Shown: one piece after another, positions 15,456 to 22,974 of the stretch
Layout: each line of letters opens with the position of its first letter
Numbering within the stretch: the first letter of the stretch is position 1
DNA from: Bacteroidales bacterium
GTDB lineage: Bacteria > Bacteroidota > Bacteroidia > Bacteroidales > WCHB1-69
NCBI GenBank assembly: GCA_016285615.1
Contig: JAEERB010000016.1
Coordinates: 1 to 26,480, forward strand
Length of the DNA stretch: 26,480 nt
Direction: 5' to 3'
Program-made: the position numbers and the translations under genes
The notes under the pieces: generated by a model
What the model was told of the DNA's origin: nothing
The model's database searches: none
The model's input: the letters and a program-made list of their open reading frames with translations, nothing else

Positions 15456-17321
15456 ATGAAAAAAGCTTTCCTACTTCTTTTTATCACCATCTTTTCTTTG
15501 AACATTTTCGCTCAGAAAGATTCTGATGAGCGTTTGGCTATTCAGTACTACCAGAACAAGGAGTACGAGAAGGCGGCCGAACTGTTTAAGAAGTGCTACG
15601 ATAAGAAATCCGACCTCTACATTTATTCCTACTATTACCAGACCTTGCTGGAGTTGCAGCGTTATAAGGATCTGGAGAAGGTGGTGAAGAAGCAACAGCA
15701 GGCGTTGCCCTCCTCGCAGCGTGTCAAAGTTGACTTGGCTTACGTGTATGAGCGTTCTGGGCAAGCCGACAAGGCGCAAAAGGAGTACCAACGCTGCTTG
15801 AACGACATGCCCGCCAGAGAGAATGCTATCAAGGAATTGTATAATGCTTATCTGGTTCGTGGTCAGAAGGAATTTGCCGCTGAAGCGCTTATTAAAGGTC
15901 GCAAATTATTGAAAAACAATAAGTTGTTTTCCAAAGAACTGACTAAAATCTATATCCAAACAAATCAGCCGTCAAAGGTGGTGGATGAGGCATTGGCACT
16001 GGTGGCCGATAATGATGTGACCTACCTCGATGATGCGGAAGCCATCATCCAAGATTTGTTGGCCGATGATGAGGACCACCAGAACTATTTGACGCTAAAG
16101 ACAGTACTGCAGCGCAATACCCAAAAAGAGCCCAATAACAACTGTTATATGTACCTGTTGTACTGGCTCTATCTTATCCATAAGGATTATGATGCGGCGC
16201 TGACCATGGCCAAATCAATGGACAAGCGCTACAAGGAGGATGGCGAACGTGTGTTCAAGTTGGCACAGGTGATGTCGGAGAATAGAAACTACGACGGCGC
16301 CATCGAGGCGTTGAACTATGTTATCTCGAAAGGAAGCAAGTGTGATTATTTTACGTCGGCCAAGTATGAGTTGCTGAATGTCAAGTACAAAAAGCTTACC
16401 TCCAGCTACCCGGTGCGTATGGCTGATGCGATGAATCTCGAATCGGAATTCCGCAAGTTGCTGAACGAATATGGCTTGCATAGCGGCACTTCGGAATGGG
16501 TGCGTAAATATGCCCACCTGTTGGCGTTTTATGTAAATAAGGCCGATCAGGCTACTGAGATACTTAACAATGCGATTGTGGCCGCAGGGCGTGATGCACG
16601 CGAGAAGGCACTCTATAAAATAGACTTGGCTGATATCCAGTTGTTTACGGGTGATATCTGGGAGGCTACGCTCAACTATTCACAGGTCGAGAAGGATTTG
16701 CCCAACGATACCATCGGTCATCTGGCCAAGTATAAAAACGCCAAGTTGTCATTCTATATCGGCGAGTTTGCCTGGGCCAAGAACCAGCTGGATGTGCTGA
16801 GTGCCGCCACTTCCAAGTTGATTGCCAACGATGCGCTCTATTTTTCACTTCTTATTTCTGATAATGAAGAAGATGAAGATGAGGATGAAGATACTGTGTC
16901 AACATCGCTTTTTGCGGAGCAACAGGGCGGTAATCAGCCGTTAAGATACTATGCCAAAGCCGATTTCCTCATTTTCCAAAACAAGGATGACGAGGCTATG
17001 CAGTACCTCGATTCCGTGCTGTTGGTATCTCCCTTGGGCAAGTTGGCCGATGATGTCTATTATCAGAAAGCCAAGTTGTTGATTAAGAAAAAGGACTACT
17101 TGGGTGCCGAAGAGTTGCTGCAAAAGGTGCTGACACGCTATGGCGATGATATCTTGGGCGATGATGTTGCCTTCACGCTGGCCGAGTTGTACGATTATTA
17201 TCTCAAAGATAATCAGAAAGCGATGGAATGTTACCAGACGCTGATGCGCAATTATCCGGGCAGTGTGTTTGTAGTGGATGCCCGTAAACGCTACAGAGAA
17301 TTGCGTGGCGATTTTAATTAG
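15456..17321 (+). CDS. Secreted tetratricopeptide repeat protein
   Basis: A 621-residue protein with a signal peptide (MKKAFLLLFITIFSLNIFAQ) followed by helical TPR-type repeats over nearly its whole length. Clear examples are AIQYYQNKEYEKAAELFKKC near the N-terminus, AYVYERSGQADKAQKEYQRC (about residue 90-109), and KAKLLIKKKDYLGAEELLQK near residue 550. A run of acidic residues (DNEEDEDEDEDTVS, about 469-482) interrupts the repeats. It is probably periplasmic. The reading frame extends upstream to 15342 over secG, but the signal peptide fixes the start at 15456. Many Bacteroidota carry a similar protein near secG/rsmA; its function is not established. Confidence 0.85.
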   Translation: MKKAFLLLFITIFSLNIFAQKDSDERLAIQYYQNKEYEKAAELFKKCYDKKSDLYIYSYYYQTLLELQRYKDLEKVVKKQQQALPSSQRVKVDLAYVYERSGQADKAQKEYQRCLNDMPARENAIKELYNAYLVRGQKEFAAEALIKGRKLLKNNKLFSKELTKIYIQTNQPSKVVDEALALVADNDVTYLDDAEAIIQDLLADDEDHQNYLTLKTVLQRNTQKEPNNNCYMYLLYWLYLIHKDYDAALTMAKSMDKRYKEDGERVFKLAQVMSENRNYDGAIEALNYVISKGSKCDYFTSAKYELLNVKYKKLTSSYPVRMADAMNLESEFRKLLNEYGLHSGTSEWVRKYAHLLAFYVNKADQATEILNNAIVAAGRDAREKALYKIDLADIQLFTGDIWEATLNYSQVEKDLPNDTIGHLAKYKNAKLSFYIGEFAWAKNQLDVLSAATSKLIANDALYFSLLISDNEEDEDEDEDTVSTSLFAEQQGGNQPLRYYAKADFLIFQNKDDEAMQYLDSVLLVSPLGKLADDVYYQKAKLLIKKKDYLGAEELLQKVLTRYGDDILGDDVAFTLAELYDYYLKDNQKAMECYQTLMRNYPGSVFVVDARKRYRELRGDFN

Positions 17322-17329
17322 CAGACAAT

Positions 17330-18094
17330 ATGAAAGTTACACCTAAAAAGAGATTGGGACAGCATTTCTTGACCGATGAGAGTGTGGCTGAGCAGATTGT
17401 GGCGTCGCTCAAAGCTGGCAATCGCCATGTGCTGGAAGTAGGTCCCGGAATGGGTGTGCTGACCAAGTATCTGCTGCAGCAACCCGACCTTGATTTCTCG
17501 GTGGTGGAACTCGACTCGGAGTCGGTGGAATACCTCAAGGTGCATTATCCCGCATTGGCACCTCGTATTATGGAGGCCGACTTCCTGACGCTGAAATTGG
17601 ACGAACTGTATCAGGATAATTTGACCATCATTGGCAATTTTCCCTACAATATTTCCACGCAGATAATGTTTAAGATGCTTGAATACAAGTCGTTGGTGAC
17701 AGAGTTGGTGGGCATGTTCCAGAAGGAGGTGGCCGAGCGCATCGCATCGGCTCCTGGAAGCAAGCAGTATGGCATTCTCAGCGTGCTGGTGCAGGCTTTT
17801 TACGATGTGGAGTATCTCTTCACGGTGAGCGAGCATCAGTTTTTCCCGCCCCCGCAGGTCAAGTCGGCGGTGATTAGGGTGACGAAGAACCCCGCCAAAC
17901 AGTTGCATTGCGACGAAAATTTGTTCAAGCAGGTGGTAAAAGCCGCATTCAACCAGCGTCGTAAAACTATTCGCAATTCGTTGAAAATGTATAACTTTGT
18001 GGACGGATTCATCGCTTCTCCGCTCTTCAACCTGCGTCCTGAGCAGTTGAGTGTGGCACAATTCGAGGATATCTGCGCACATATTATCAAGTAA
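17330..18094 (+). CDS. rsmA: 16S rRNA dimethyladenosine transferase
   Basis: Dimethylates two adjacent adenines near the 3' end of 16S rRNA during small-subunit assembly, using S-adenosylmethionine. The 254-residue protein has the KsgA/RsmA motifs: KRLGQHFLTDE (5-15), the SAM-binding VLEVGPGMGVLTKYL (about 35-49), the catalytic GNFPYNISTQIMFK (about 103-116), FPPPQVKSAVIRV (about 173-185) and FNQRRKTIRNSL (about 207-218). It starts 8 bp after the TPR gene and ends 11 bp before the rseC-like gene, so it is within an operon. Its loss typically gives kasugamycin resistance in other bacteria. Confidence 0.97.
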   Translation: MKVTPKKRLGQHFLTDESVAEQIVASLKAGNRHVLEVGPGMGVLTKYLLQQPDLDFSVVELDSESVEYLKVHYPALAPRIMEADFLTLKLDELYQDNLTIIGNFPYNISTQIMFKMLEYKSLVTELVGMFQKEVAERIASAPGSKQYGILSVLVQAFYDVEYLFTVSEHQFFPPPQVKSAVIRVTKNPAKQLHCDENLFKQVVKAAFNQRRKTIRNSLKMYNFVDGFIASPLFNLRPEQLSVAQFEDICAHIIK

Positions 18095-18105
18095 AACAAA
18101 TAGTT

Positions 18106-18558
18106 ATGCCAACCGAACCCACTACTTGTCCCGAAAATAGGGCCAGCGACATTTGCCAGACGGGCCGCGTGCTCCGTATTGAAAAGGATGGCCTCTGGGT
18201 TGAGGTGCTGGTCGAGTCGGCGTGTGCCGCCTGCCACGCGAAGTCGGTCTGCCTCTCATCGGAGCGGCGGCAGCAAGAAGTGTTTGCCTATTGCAGTGAG
18301 CCAGAGTTGTTTGCAGTGGGTGAGGAGGTGCGGCTGGCCATGCGCAGAAAGGCTGGCAACAGCGCTGTACGTATTGGCTATCTGTACCCATGTGTCATTT
18401 TGCTGGCTTCATTGCTCGTTTCCAATCGGTTCATTGCCAACGAACTGATATGTGTGGCAATAGCGTTGGGACTCACCGCCATTTACTACTTGCTGATATG
18501 GGCATTTAAGAAAAAACTGGATAGTGGCTTCAGAATAGAAGCGCTTAAAATGTCTTAA
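18106..18558 (+). CDS. rseC: RseC/MucC-like membrane protein
   Basis: A 150-residue protein of the RseC/MucC family. An N-terminal cytoplasmic domain has a cysteine cluster in SACAACHAKSVCLSSE (about residues 38-53), giving C-x2-C-x5-C, after the typical start ICQTGRVLRIEKDGLWVEV. Two membrane helices follow (about 88-106 and 111-131). In E. coli, RseC modulates sigma-E and SoxR reduction; in Bacteroidota it is commonly found beside Rnf electron transport genes, but no rnf genes occur here. The cysteines may bind an iron-sulfur cluster. The gene ends in a TTAA shared with the stop of the convergent nuclease gene. Confidence 0.82.
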   Translation: MPTEPTTCPENRASDICQTGRVLRIEKDGLWVEVLVESACAACHAKSVCLSSERRQQEVFAYCSEPELFAVGEEVRLAMRRKAGNSAVRIGYLYPCVILLASLLVSNRFIANELICVAIALGLTAIYYLLIWAFKKKLDSGFRIEALKMS

Positions 18559-19157
18559 TGTTTCCGTCTTTCCATCTCGTCGTGAATCTTAGAGGCGAGT
18601 TCAAAGTCTTCGCTTTCCACGGCGCCAGCCAGGAGTTTCTCCAACTCGGCCTGTGACATCTCCTTGATTTTCTGTTCGATGTATTGGTCTTCTTCTTCGG
18701 GATCGTCGTCGGCAGTGTCGTCATCAACAGATAGGGTGCTGTTGTCGGGCTCGATGTGGAAACTGTGATCTAAGAAAATCTCCTCTTCGATGAAAATGGG
18801 CTTGTTTAACTTGAGCGCCAGCGTCACGGCGTCGGAGGTGCGGGCATCCAAGACAATCTTTTCTCCCAACTCGTTGATTAGAATTAAATTGGCATAGAAA
18901 ACACCTTCCTCGTATTTGTAGATGAAAACCTCTTGTAAATTACAATTGCATACGTCTGTCAACTGGACAAACAAGTCGTGGGTGCTGGGGCGCCGTGGTG
19001 GAATCTTGTTGATTTCGAGCACGATGGCCCTCGCTTCGCTAAGTCCGATGATGACAGGAAGATAGTCGTCGCTTCCTTTCTTGCGGAGCAATAAAGCGTA
19101 TGCCTCGCTCTGTGTTTGCGAGTTGCGAATGTCGGCCACTTCCAGTTCGATCTTCAT
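18555..19157 (-). CDS. Bifunctional nuclease (BFN) domain protein with UVR motif
   Basis: A 200-residue cytoplasmic protein. Residues 1-130 form the BFN (DUF151) domain, with MKIELEVADIRNSQ at the start, PVIIGLSEARAIV (about 35-47), PSTHDLF and LDARTSDAVTLALKLNKPIF (about 98-117). A strongly acidic linker follows (about 138-155). The C-terminus carries a UVR-type helical pair, LEKLLAGAVESEDFELASK (about 172-190), as in UvrB/UvrC interaction motifs. BFN proteins have been reported to have RNase and DNase activity. An upstream TTG start (19175) would add six residues, but the ATG at 19155-19157 gives the family start and lies beyond the -7 box. The last four bases overlap the rseC-like gene. 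Confidence 0.88.
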   Translation of the reverse strand: MKIELEVADIRNSQTQSEAYALLLRKKGSDDYLPVIIGLSEARAIVLEINKIPPRRPSTHDLFVQLTDVCNCNLQEVFIYKYEEGVFYANLILINELGEKIVLDARTSDAVTLALKLNKPIFIEEEIFLDHSFHIEPDNSTLSVDDDTADDDPEEEDQYIEQKIKEMSQAELEKLLAGAVESEDFELASKIHDEMERRKH

Positions 19158-19172
19158 ATCGGATATTTTTTG

Positions 19173-19180
19173 CAAAGATA
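19173..19180 (-). promoter_or_regulatory. Candidate -7 box for the BFN gene
   Basis: The minus strand reads TATCTTTG, an exact TAnnTTTG box, 15 bp before the ATG. The implied leader is very short, around 10 nt. No TTTG is seen at -33. Confidence 0.42.
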
Positions 19181-19199
19181 GATATTTTGGGATTAGAAG

Positions 19200-19219
19200 A
19201 GACGCACGGCCGTGCGTCT
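19200..19219. repeat. Perfect 20-bp palindrome (REP-like)
   Basis: AGACGCACGGCCGTGCGTCT is an exact palindrome, GC-rich within an AT-rich intergenic region between the BFN promoter and the 3' end of the TPR/HTH gene. On the plus strand it is followed within a few bases by a T-run, but no plus-strand gene needs a terminator there. Its composition and position suggest a dispersed REP-like or protein-binding element. Only one copy is in this window. Confidence 0.7.
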
Positions 19220-19239
19220 GTACTTATTTTTTTGAATTC

Positions 19240-19296
19240 TGTTCTTTGTTCTCTGTTCTTTAATTATGCATTGTGAATTATGAATTGTGCATTATT
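19240..19296. repeat. Two adjacent 7-bp tandem arrays
   Basis: TGTTCTT, TGTTCTC, TGTTCTT fill 19240-19260. After one base, AATTATG, CATTGTG, AATTATG, AATTGTG, CATTATT fill 19262-19296. The second array reaches the stop codon of the TPR/HTH gene. The unit sequences differ from those near ptb, but the 7-bp period is the same. Confidence 0.78.
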
Positions 19297-20851
19297 AAAA
19301 AGGTAATGCTGTGTTTTTGTTGAATTTCTTGCGGATACGGTGTCGTACCGAATAGACGCTGTCGTTGGAGATGGAGAACAGCATGGCAATGTCCTCGGTG
19401 CTCATGCCTATCATAAAGCAGATGATGTACTTGATATCCAGAGAGGTGAGCTTTTGTGAGGCTTGAGCGGCCAGTTTCTCGATTTCCTCATAGTTGAGGT
19501 TTTCAATTCGGGCCAAGTAGTTCGCTTTGGTCGGCTCGTCGAAAGTGTTGGCGAGTTGTAAATTTTCGGCCATCTGCTTGCGAAGGGTGGCTGCGCGCGA
19601 CTCGTCGAGTTGGTGGAGCTGCTTTTGGTATTGCAGTTCCTGCTGGATATTCTCTTTCTCCAGTTCTTTCTCGTAAAGCAGGTCCTTCATATTGGTGCGA
19701 TGAAGTTGGAATATCCAGAGTAGCAAGATGATGACAGACAGGCAGATAAGGCATAGCCCGATGGTCAGCCACATGGCTTTGCGTGTGGCCTTGTTTTCAG
19801 CTTGCAAATGGCTGATTTCGCTGTTTTGCTTTTCCACTTCGTATTGCACCATCAGCCGATGTATCGAGTTTTGCGTTTCCAGATCATAGCGCTCTTTCAT
19901 CACTTCATTCATCAGTTTCTGGTATTTGAGCGCTTCGGCTGGCTTACCGGTCTCTTCGTACAACATCGCTAAGAAGCTGTATGCCTGCTCTCTTTCTATC
20001 AGCACCGTGTTGGGCGAATATTGGTCCACTGTGTCCAACAACTTGATAACTTGGAACATCTCCTTTTCGGCTTTCTTATAGTCTTTCTTGTAGTAATAAA
20101 GCCAAGCCCGTTCATCGTATATGCTGATGTAACACTCGTCGCGCTCCCAGCCTTTGTAATGGCACAATTGGACATACTCCTCCGCCTTGTTCAGGTATTT
20201 CTCAATACTGTCGATGGCGGGCTGCCCATCTTCATAGTCGTAAAAGAGGGCGTGATTGTAAAAATTCCAAACGGGCTTTATCAGCGCCGCCAGCATATCG
20301 TCAATAGTCATGCTCTCTATAATATTGATAGATTGCAGATTATAATATTCGATGGAATCGCGCCATGGTTTGTGTTCAGGCTGTTGCTGCCGCAGCATCT
20401 CATAGTAAACACTGCATACCGAGTAGTAATCGTAGCGGATGCGCTTGTCGCTGTGACTCTCTGCCAGTTGCATCATCTCTTTAACAATATTTGCAATGGC
20501 TTTGATATCAGACAATTGATAGTAGCCTGTGGCTAATTGGTAGTAGCAGTACGATTGTTGGGTGGGATACTTGTGAAGTTTGTCGTAGATCGCTATGGCT
20601 TTCCAGTAGTACTCGTGGCCGATTTCAAGTTGGCCCGATTTCTGCTGGTAGTCGGCGTAGCGGCGGTATAGGTCGGCCTTCTCAAATGTGTCGTGCGCCT
20701 TAGCCATACTCTTTAGGGCCGAATCGAATTGTAATTCGGTGTATTCCTGTGTGATAGCAGGATAAATCGTGGTTTCGTTTTGCGCTTGTATAGCCCAAGG
20801 ACTAAGCAGCAGGAATAGTCCCCAAAACAAGAATTTTATAAAACGGTCCAT
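19295..20851 (-). CDS. Membrane-spanning TPR protein with C-terminal helix-turn-helix
   Basis: A 518-residue protein that looks like a one-component sensor-regulator. It has a signal peptide (about residues 1-23, ending AIQAQ), an extracytoplasmic TPR-type helical domain (about 30-340), one membrane helix (MWLTIGLCLICLSVIILLLW, about 359-378), and a coiled coil rich in Glu and Gln (about 385-430). The C-terminal stretch STEDIAMLFSISNDSVYSVR, followed by HRIRKKF, has the form of a LuxR-type helix-turn-helix. Such proteins are widespread in Bacteroidota. The gene starts 6 bp after the stop of a T9SS-secreted protein gene, so the two are probably co-transcribed. The sensed signal and the target genes are unknown. 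Confidence 0.83.
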   Translation of the reverse strand: MDRFIKFLFWGLFLLLSPWAIQAQNETTIYPAITQEYTELQFDSALKSMAKAHDTFEKADLYRRYADYQQKSGQLEIGHEYYWKAIAIYDKLHKYPTQQSYCYYQLATGYYQLSDIKAIANIVKEMMQLAESHSDKRIRYDYYSVCSVYYEMLRQQQPEHKPWRDSIEYYNLQSINIIESMTIDDMLAALIKPVWNFYNHALFYDYEDGQPAIDSIEKYLNKAEEYVQLCHYKGWERDECYISIYDERAWLYYYKKDYKKAEKEMFQVIKLLDTVDQYSPNTVLIEREQAYSFLAMLYEETGKPAEALKYQKLMNEVMKERYDLETQNSIHRLMVQYEVEKQNSEISHLQAENKATRKAMWLTIGLCLICLSVIILLLWIFQLHRTNMKDLLYEKELEKENIQQELQYQKQLHQLDESRAATLRKQMAENLQLANTFDEPTKANYLARIENLNYEEIEKLAAQASQKLTSLDIKYIICFMIGMSTEDIAMLFSISNDSVYSVRHRIRKKFNKNTALPF

Positions 20852-20857
20852 ATTGTT

Positions 20858-22606
20858 CTATCTTACTTCCAACTTGCTGGTATTCAGTCCTTCAGCTGTT
20901 TGTATTTTGACCAGATAGAGCCCTTTGGACCAGTTGCCAACGGAGAGTTCGTAGTGGTTGTTGCCGTCGGCGGCTTGGCGGAATACGCTCTGTCCCAGCA
21001 TATTCAGCACTTCAATTTGTTGGATGGGAGACGATGCTTGGATATGGCAGCGGGTGGTGGCGGGGTTGGGGTAGAGGTTAACGCTTGTTTCTTCGTAGTC
21101 TGCTACCGATACGGATTCAGTGATGGTGAACAGGATTTTCCACCCTTGCGAGGCGCCGCCAGGTGTTTCCACATGGTATAGGCGTGTGTAAATTTTTGGA
21201 TTGTAGGTATATGAAGAATCAGAGAGAGAGTAGGTTACATATTCTGGTACGTCAAGTTTGAAAGTCCATTCCGTAGGGTCGAAAATCTCACCAGCGGGCA
21301 TTTCGAATTGCATAGCGAAGGTGTAGGGCGTGTTGGGCGAGAGGGTGCCTTCGATAAGGGTGTCGCGATTAGCGCAGAAAGCGCGGCAGCCGCTCACGGT
21401 AGGCTTGATTTCCATAACGGGTGCATAAGTTACCAAGCCGAGGCCGCTCTGGTCGGGCTGGTGGAAGATGACACTCTCGGCAAATTCTTCGGTGTTGCCT
21501 CCCCAGTAGTTGCCAATGGCGGTGATGTTGCTGAAAGCGTTGTTGTATAAGGCGTAGGTATTGCCGTTGTTGGAGTTGCTGTACAGCAAGTTGCCTCCGG
21601 GGTCTTCAGCGGTGCCCATGTCAATGGTGTGGTAGTAGATGGCGGTGATGCCCCACAAGTTGCCTCTGATGATGTTGTTGCGCAGTTTGGCCACGCAGGT
21701 GGTGTCGCTACCGTAGATGCTGATGCCGCTGCCTCCGTTATTGGGGTTGGTTTCCAAGTCGTTGTCTAAGAATTGGTTATCTTCAATAAGAGAGGTGATG
21801 TTGCTGCCCTGCTGGTTGTAGCCGTAACGGTTGCTTTTGATGATGTTGTTGCGGATAATGGCGTAGGTTTGTCCTACTTTCAGCAGGTTGGCCAGGGCGA
21901 TGCCGCCCGACATGTCCATCCGACCTTCGATGAGGTTGCCTTCGATGATAAGAGTGTCCTCTGCATTGCCGGGACCGAGGTTCAGCTGCGGCTGGTTGAC
22001 ATTGCTCAATACATTGTTGGTGAATGTGTTATTGCGAATAATGGGCGAGCCGGTGACATTGGCTGCGGAGGTGATGGCTGCCGACTGGTTGTCGTGGAAG
22101 TAGCAGTGTTCAATGATGGGGTTGCAGTTCATGTATTTGATGACTGGCGCGGTAAACGCTTGAAAGTGGCACTGATCGAAAGAGACCTGGCTTTGCGATA
22201 TAAAGATGCCGTTGCAAACTTCGAAAACGACCTTCGTAAATTCAGCCGTGGCGCTGTCGGTAAGGCGCATCTGGAAGTAAGAAGGAGTTTCGCTGAGGTC
22301 TGACCCGCAGAAATGAAATTCATCGCGACGAGTTTCGCAGCATAGGTGTCCGCCCTTGATATTGATGGTAATGGGGCCGAAGCATTTGACAGCCATGGTG
22401 GCGGCGTCTAACAGTAGCGTGTCGCCAGCCGAAATGGTAATGTCCTTGTAAATGGCAAGGCCTTTATGGCCGTCAGATATAACTGTGCCGGAGGTGTCTT
22501 GCGACAAGTCTAAAAAAGTGTAGGTTTTTCCCGTGCCGGGGGTTGTAATTTGCGCATAACCGAAGGTGATGCAGAAGGCAAACAGCAGAGCGACAATTTT
22601 TTTCAT
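20858..22606 (-). CDS. Secreted right-handed beta-helix protein with T9SS sorting domain
   Basis: A 582-residue surface or secreted protein. The signal peptide is MKKIVALLFAFCITFGYAQ. The middle (about residues 130-380) is a parallel beta-helix region with repeated asparagine-rich rungs such as PIIRNNTFTNNVLSNV, LIEGNLIEGRMDMSGGIAL, AIIRNNIIKSNRYGYN and AKLRNNIIRGNLWGIT. The C-terminal 75 residues form a type A T9SS sorting domain with VNLYPNPATTRCHI and NMLGQSVF, ending GLYLVKIQTAEGL and a basic terminus. The helix fold is shared with pectate lyases and other polysaccharide-binding or cleaving proteins, but no catalytic residues are assigned. It is the first gene of a pair with the membrane TPR/HTH regulator. 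Confidence 0.88.
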   Translation of the reverse strand: MKKIVALLFAFCITFGYAQITTPGTGKTYTFLDLSQDTSGTVISDGHKGLAIYKDITISAGDTLLLDAATMAVKCFGPITINIKGGHLCCETRRDEFHFCGSDLSETPSYFQMRLTDSATAEFTKVVFEVCNGIFISQSQVSFDQCHFQAFTAPVIKYMNCNPIIEHCYFHDNQSAAITSAANVTGSPIIRNNTFTNNVLSNVNQPQLNLGPGNAEDTLIIEGNLIEGRMDMSGGIALANLLKVGQTYAIIRNNIIKSNRYGYNQQGSNITSLIEDNQFLDNDLETNPNNGGSGISIYGSDTTCVAKLRNNIIRGNLWGITAIYYHTIDMGTAEDPGGNLLYSNSNNGNTYALYNNAFSNITAIGNYWGGNTEEFAESVIFHQPDQSGLGLVTYAPVMEIKPTVSGCRAFCANRDTLIEGTLSPNTPYTFAMQFEMPAGEIFDPTEWTFKLDVPEYVTYSLSDSSYTYNPKIYTRLYHVETPGGASQGWKILFTITESVSVADYEETSVNLYPNPATTRCHIQASSPIQQIEVLNMLGQSVFRQAADGNNHYELSVGNWSKGLYLVKIQTAEGLNTSKLEVR

Positions 22607-22633
22607 AAGGATTAGGTTTTTTTAAGGTGTCCG

Positions 22634-22641
22634 CAAAGATA
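22634..22641 (-). promoter_or_regulatory. Candidate -7 box for the beta-helix/regulator pair
   Basis: The minus strand reads TATCTTTG, an exact TAnnTTTG match, 28 bp before the ATG at 22606. No TTTG lies at the expected -33 distance. Confidence 0.45.
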
Positions 22642-22688
22642 GAAAAAATGTTGTGATGTTGTTCTGTGGAATTAAAACATAATTTTCC

Positions 22689-22778
22689 GCATGTGCGTAG
22701 CATGCTACGCACCCACAGTAGGGGGAGGAATCATTTTGAGGATGTTTGATATTTGTAGGGGCGTTGCGTGCAACGCCC
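22689..22778 (+). repeat. REP double-hairpin repeat, copy 1
   Basis: This 90-bp unit has two dyads. Hairpin A is GTGCGTAGCATGCTACGCAC (22693-22712), a perfect palindrome. Hairpin B is GGGCGTTGC (22759-22767), loop GT, GCAACGCCC (22770-22778), with GTAG directly 5' of it. The spacer between them is conserved in all three copies. GTAG next to a hairpin is the mark of REP elements recognised by RAYT transposases in enterobacteria. Confidence 0.9.
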
Positions 22779-22816
22779 AAATAATATGATGAGAATCATT
22801 TGAAAGATAGATAATT

Positions 22817-22906
22817 GCATGTGCGTAGCGTGCTACGCACCCACAGTAGGGGGAGAAATCATTTAGAGGATGGTTGATATTTGTAGGGACGTTGCGTGCA
22901 ACGCCC
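22817..22906 (+). repeat. REP double-hairpin repeat, copy 2
   Basis: Same orientation and length as copy 1, beginning 38 bp after it. Hairpin A is GTGCGTAGC-GT-GCTACGCAC (22821-22840). Hairpin B reads GGGACGTTGC-GT-GCAACGCCC, so one base change (A at 22889) leaves a mismatch in its stem. The spacer is nearly identical to copy 1. Confidence 0.9.
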
Positions 22907-22926
22907 AAATATGTAAAATAAAAATA

Positions 22927-22960
22927 TTTGTTAATATAATAAAATAAATTGTTAATTTTG
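22927..22960 (+). promoter_or_regulatory. Possible promoter for the RAYT gene
   Basis: TTTG (22927-22930), a 22-bp spacer and TAATTTTG (22953-22960) resemble the Bacteroidota consensus, with a spacer one base longer than usual. The region is very AT-rich, so chance matches are likely. Confidence 0.4.
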
Positions 22961-22974
22961 CAACAAAAATAACA

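Noticed and set aside
17318..18082. A 254-codon minus-strand frame opposite rsmA
   Set aside because: It is the antisense shadow of a gene with complete RsmA motifs and has no recognisable domain of its own.
22689..22906. Possible CRISPR-like direct repeats
   Set aside because: The units are 90 bp with two internal dyads, only two are in tandem, the third is beyond a transposase, and no cas gene is present. REP elements explain them.
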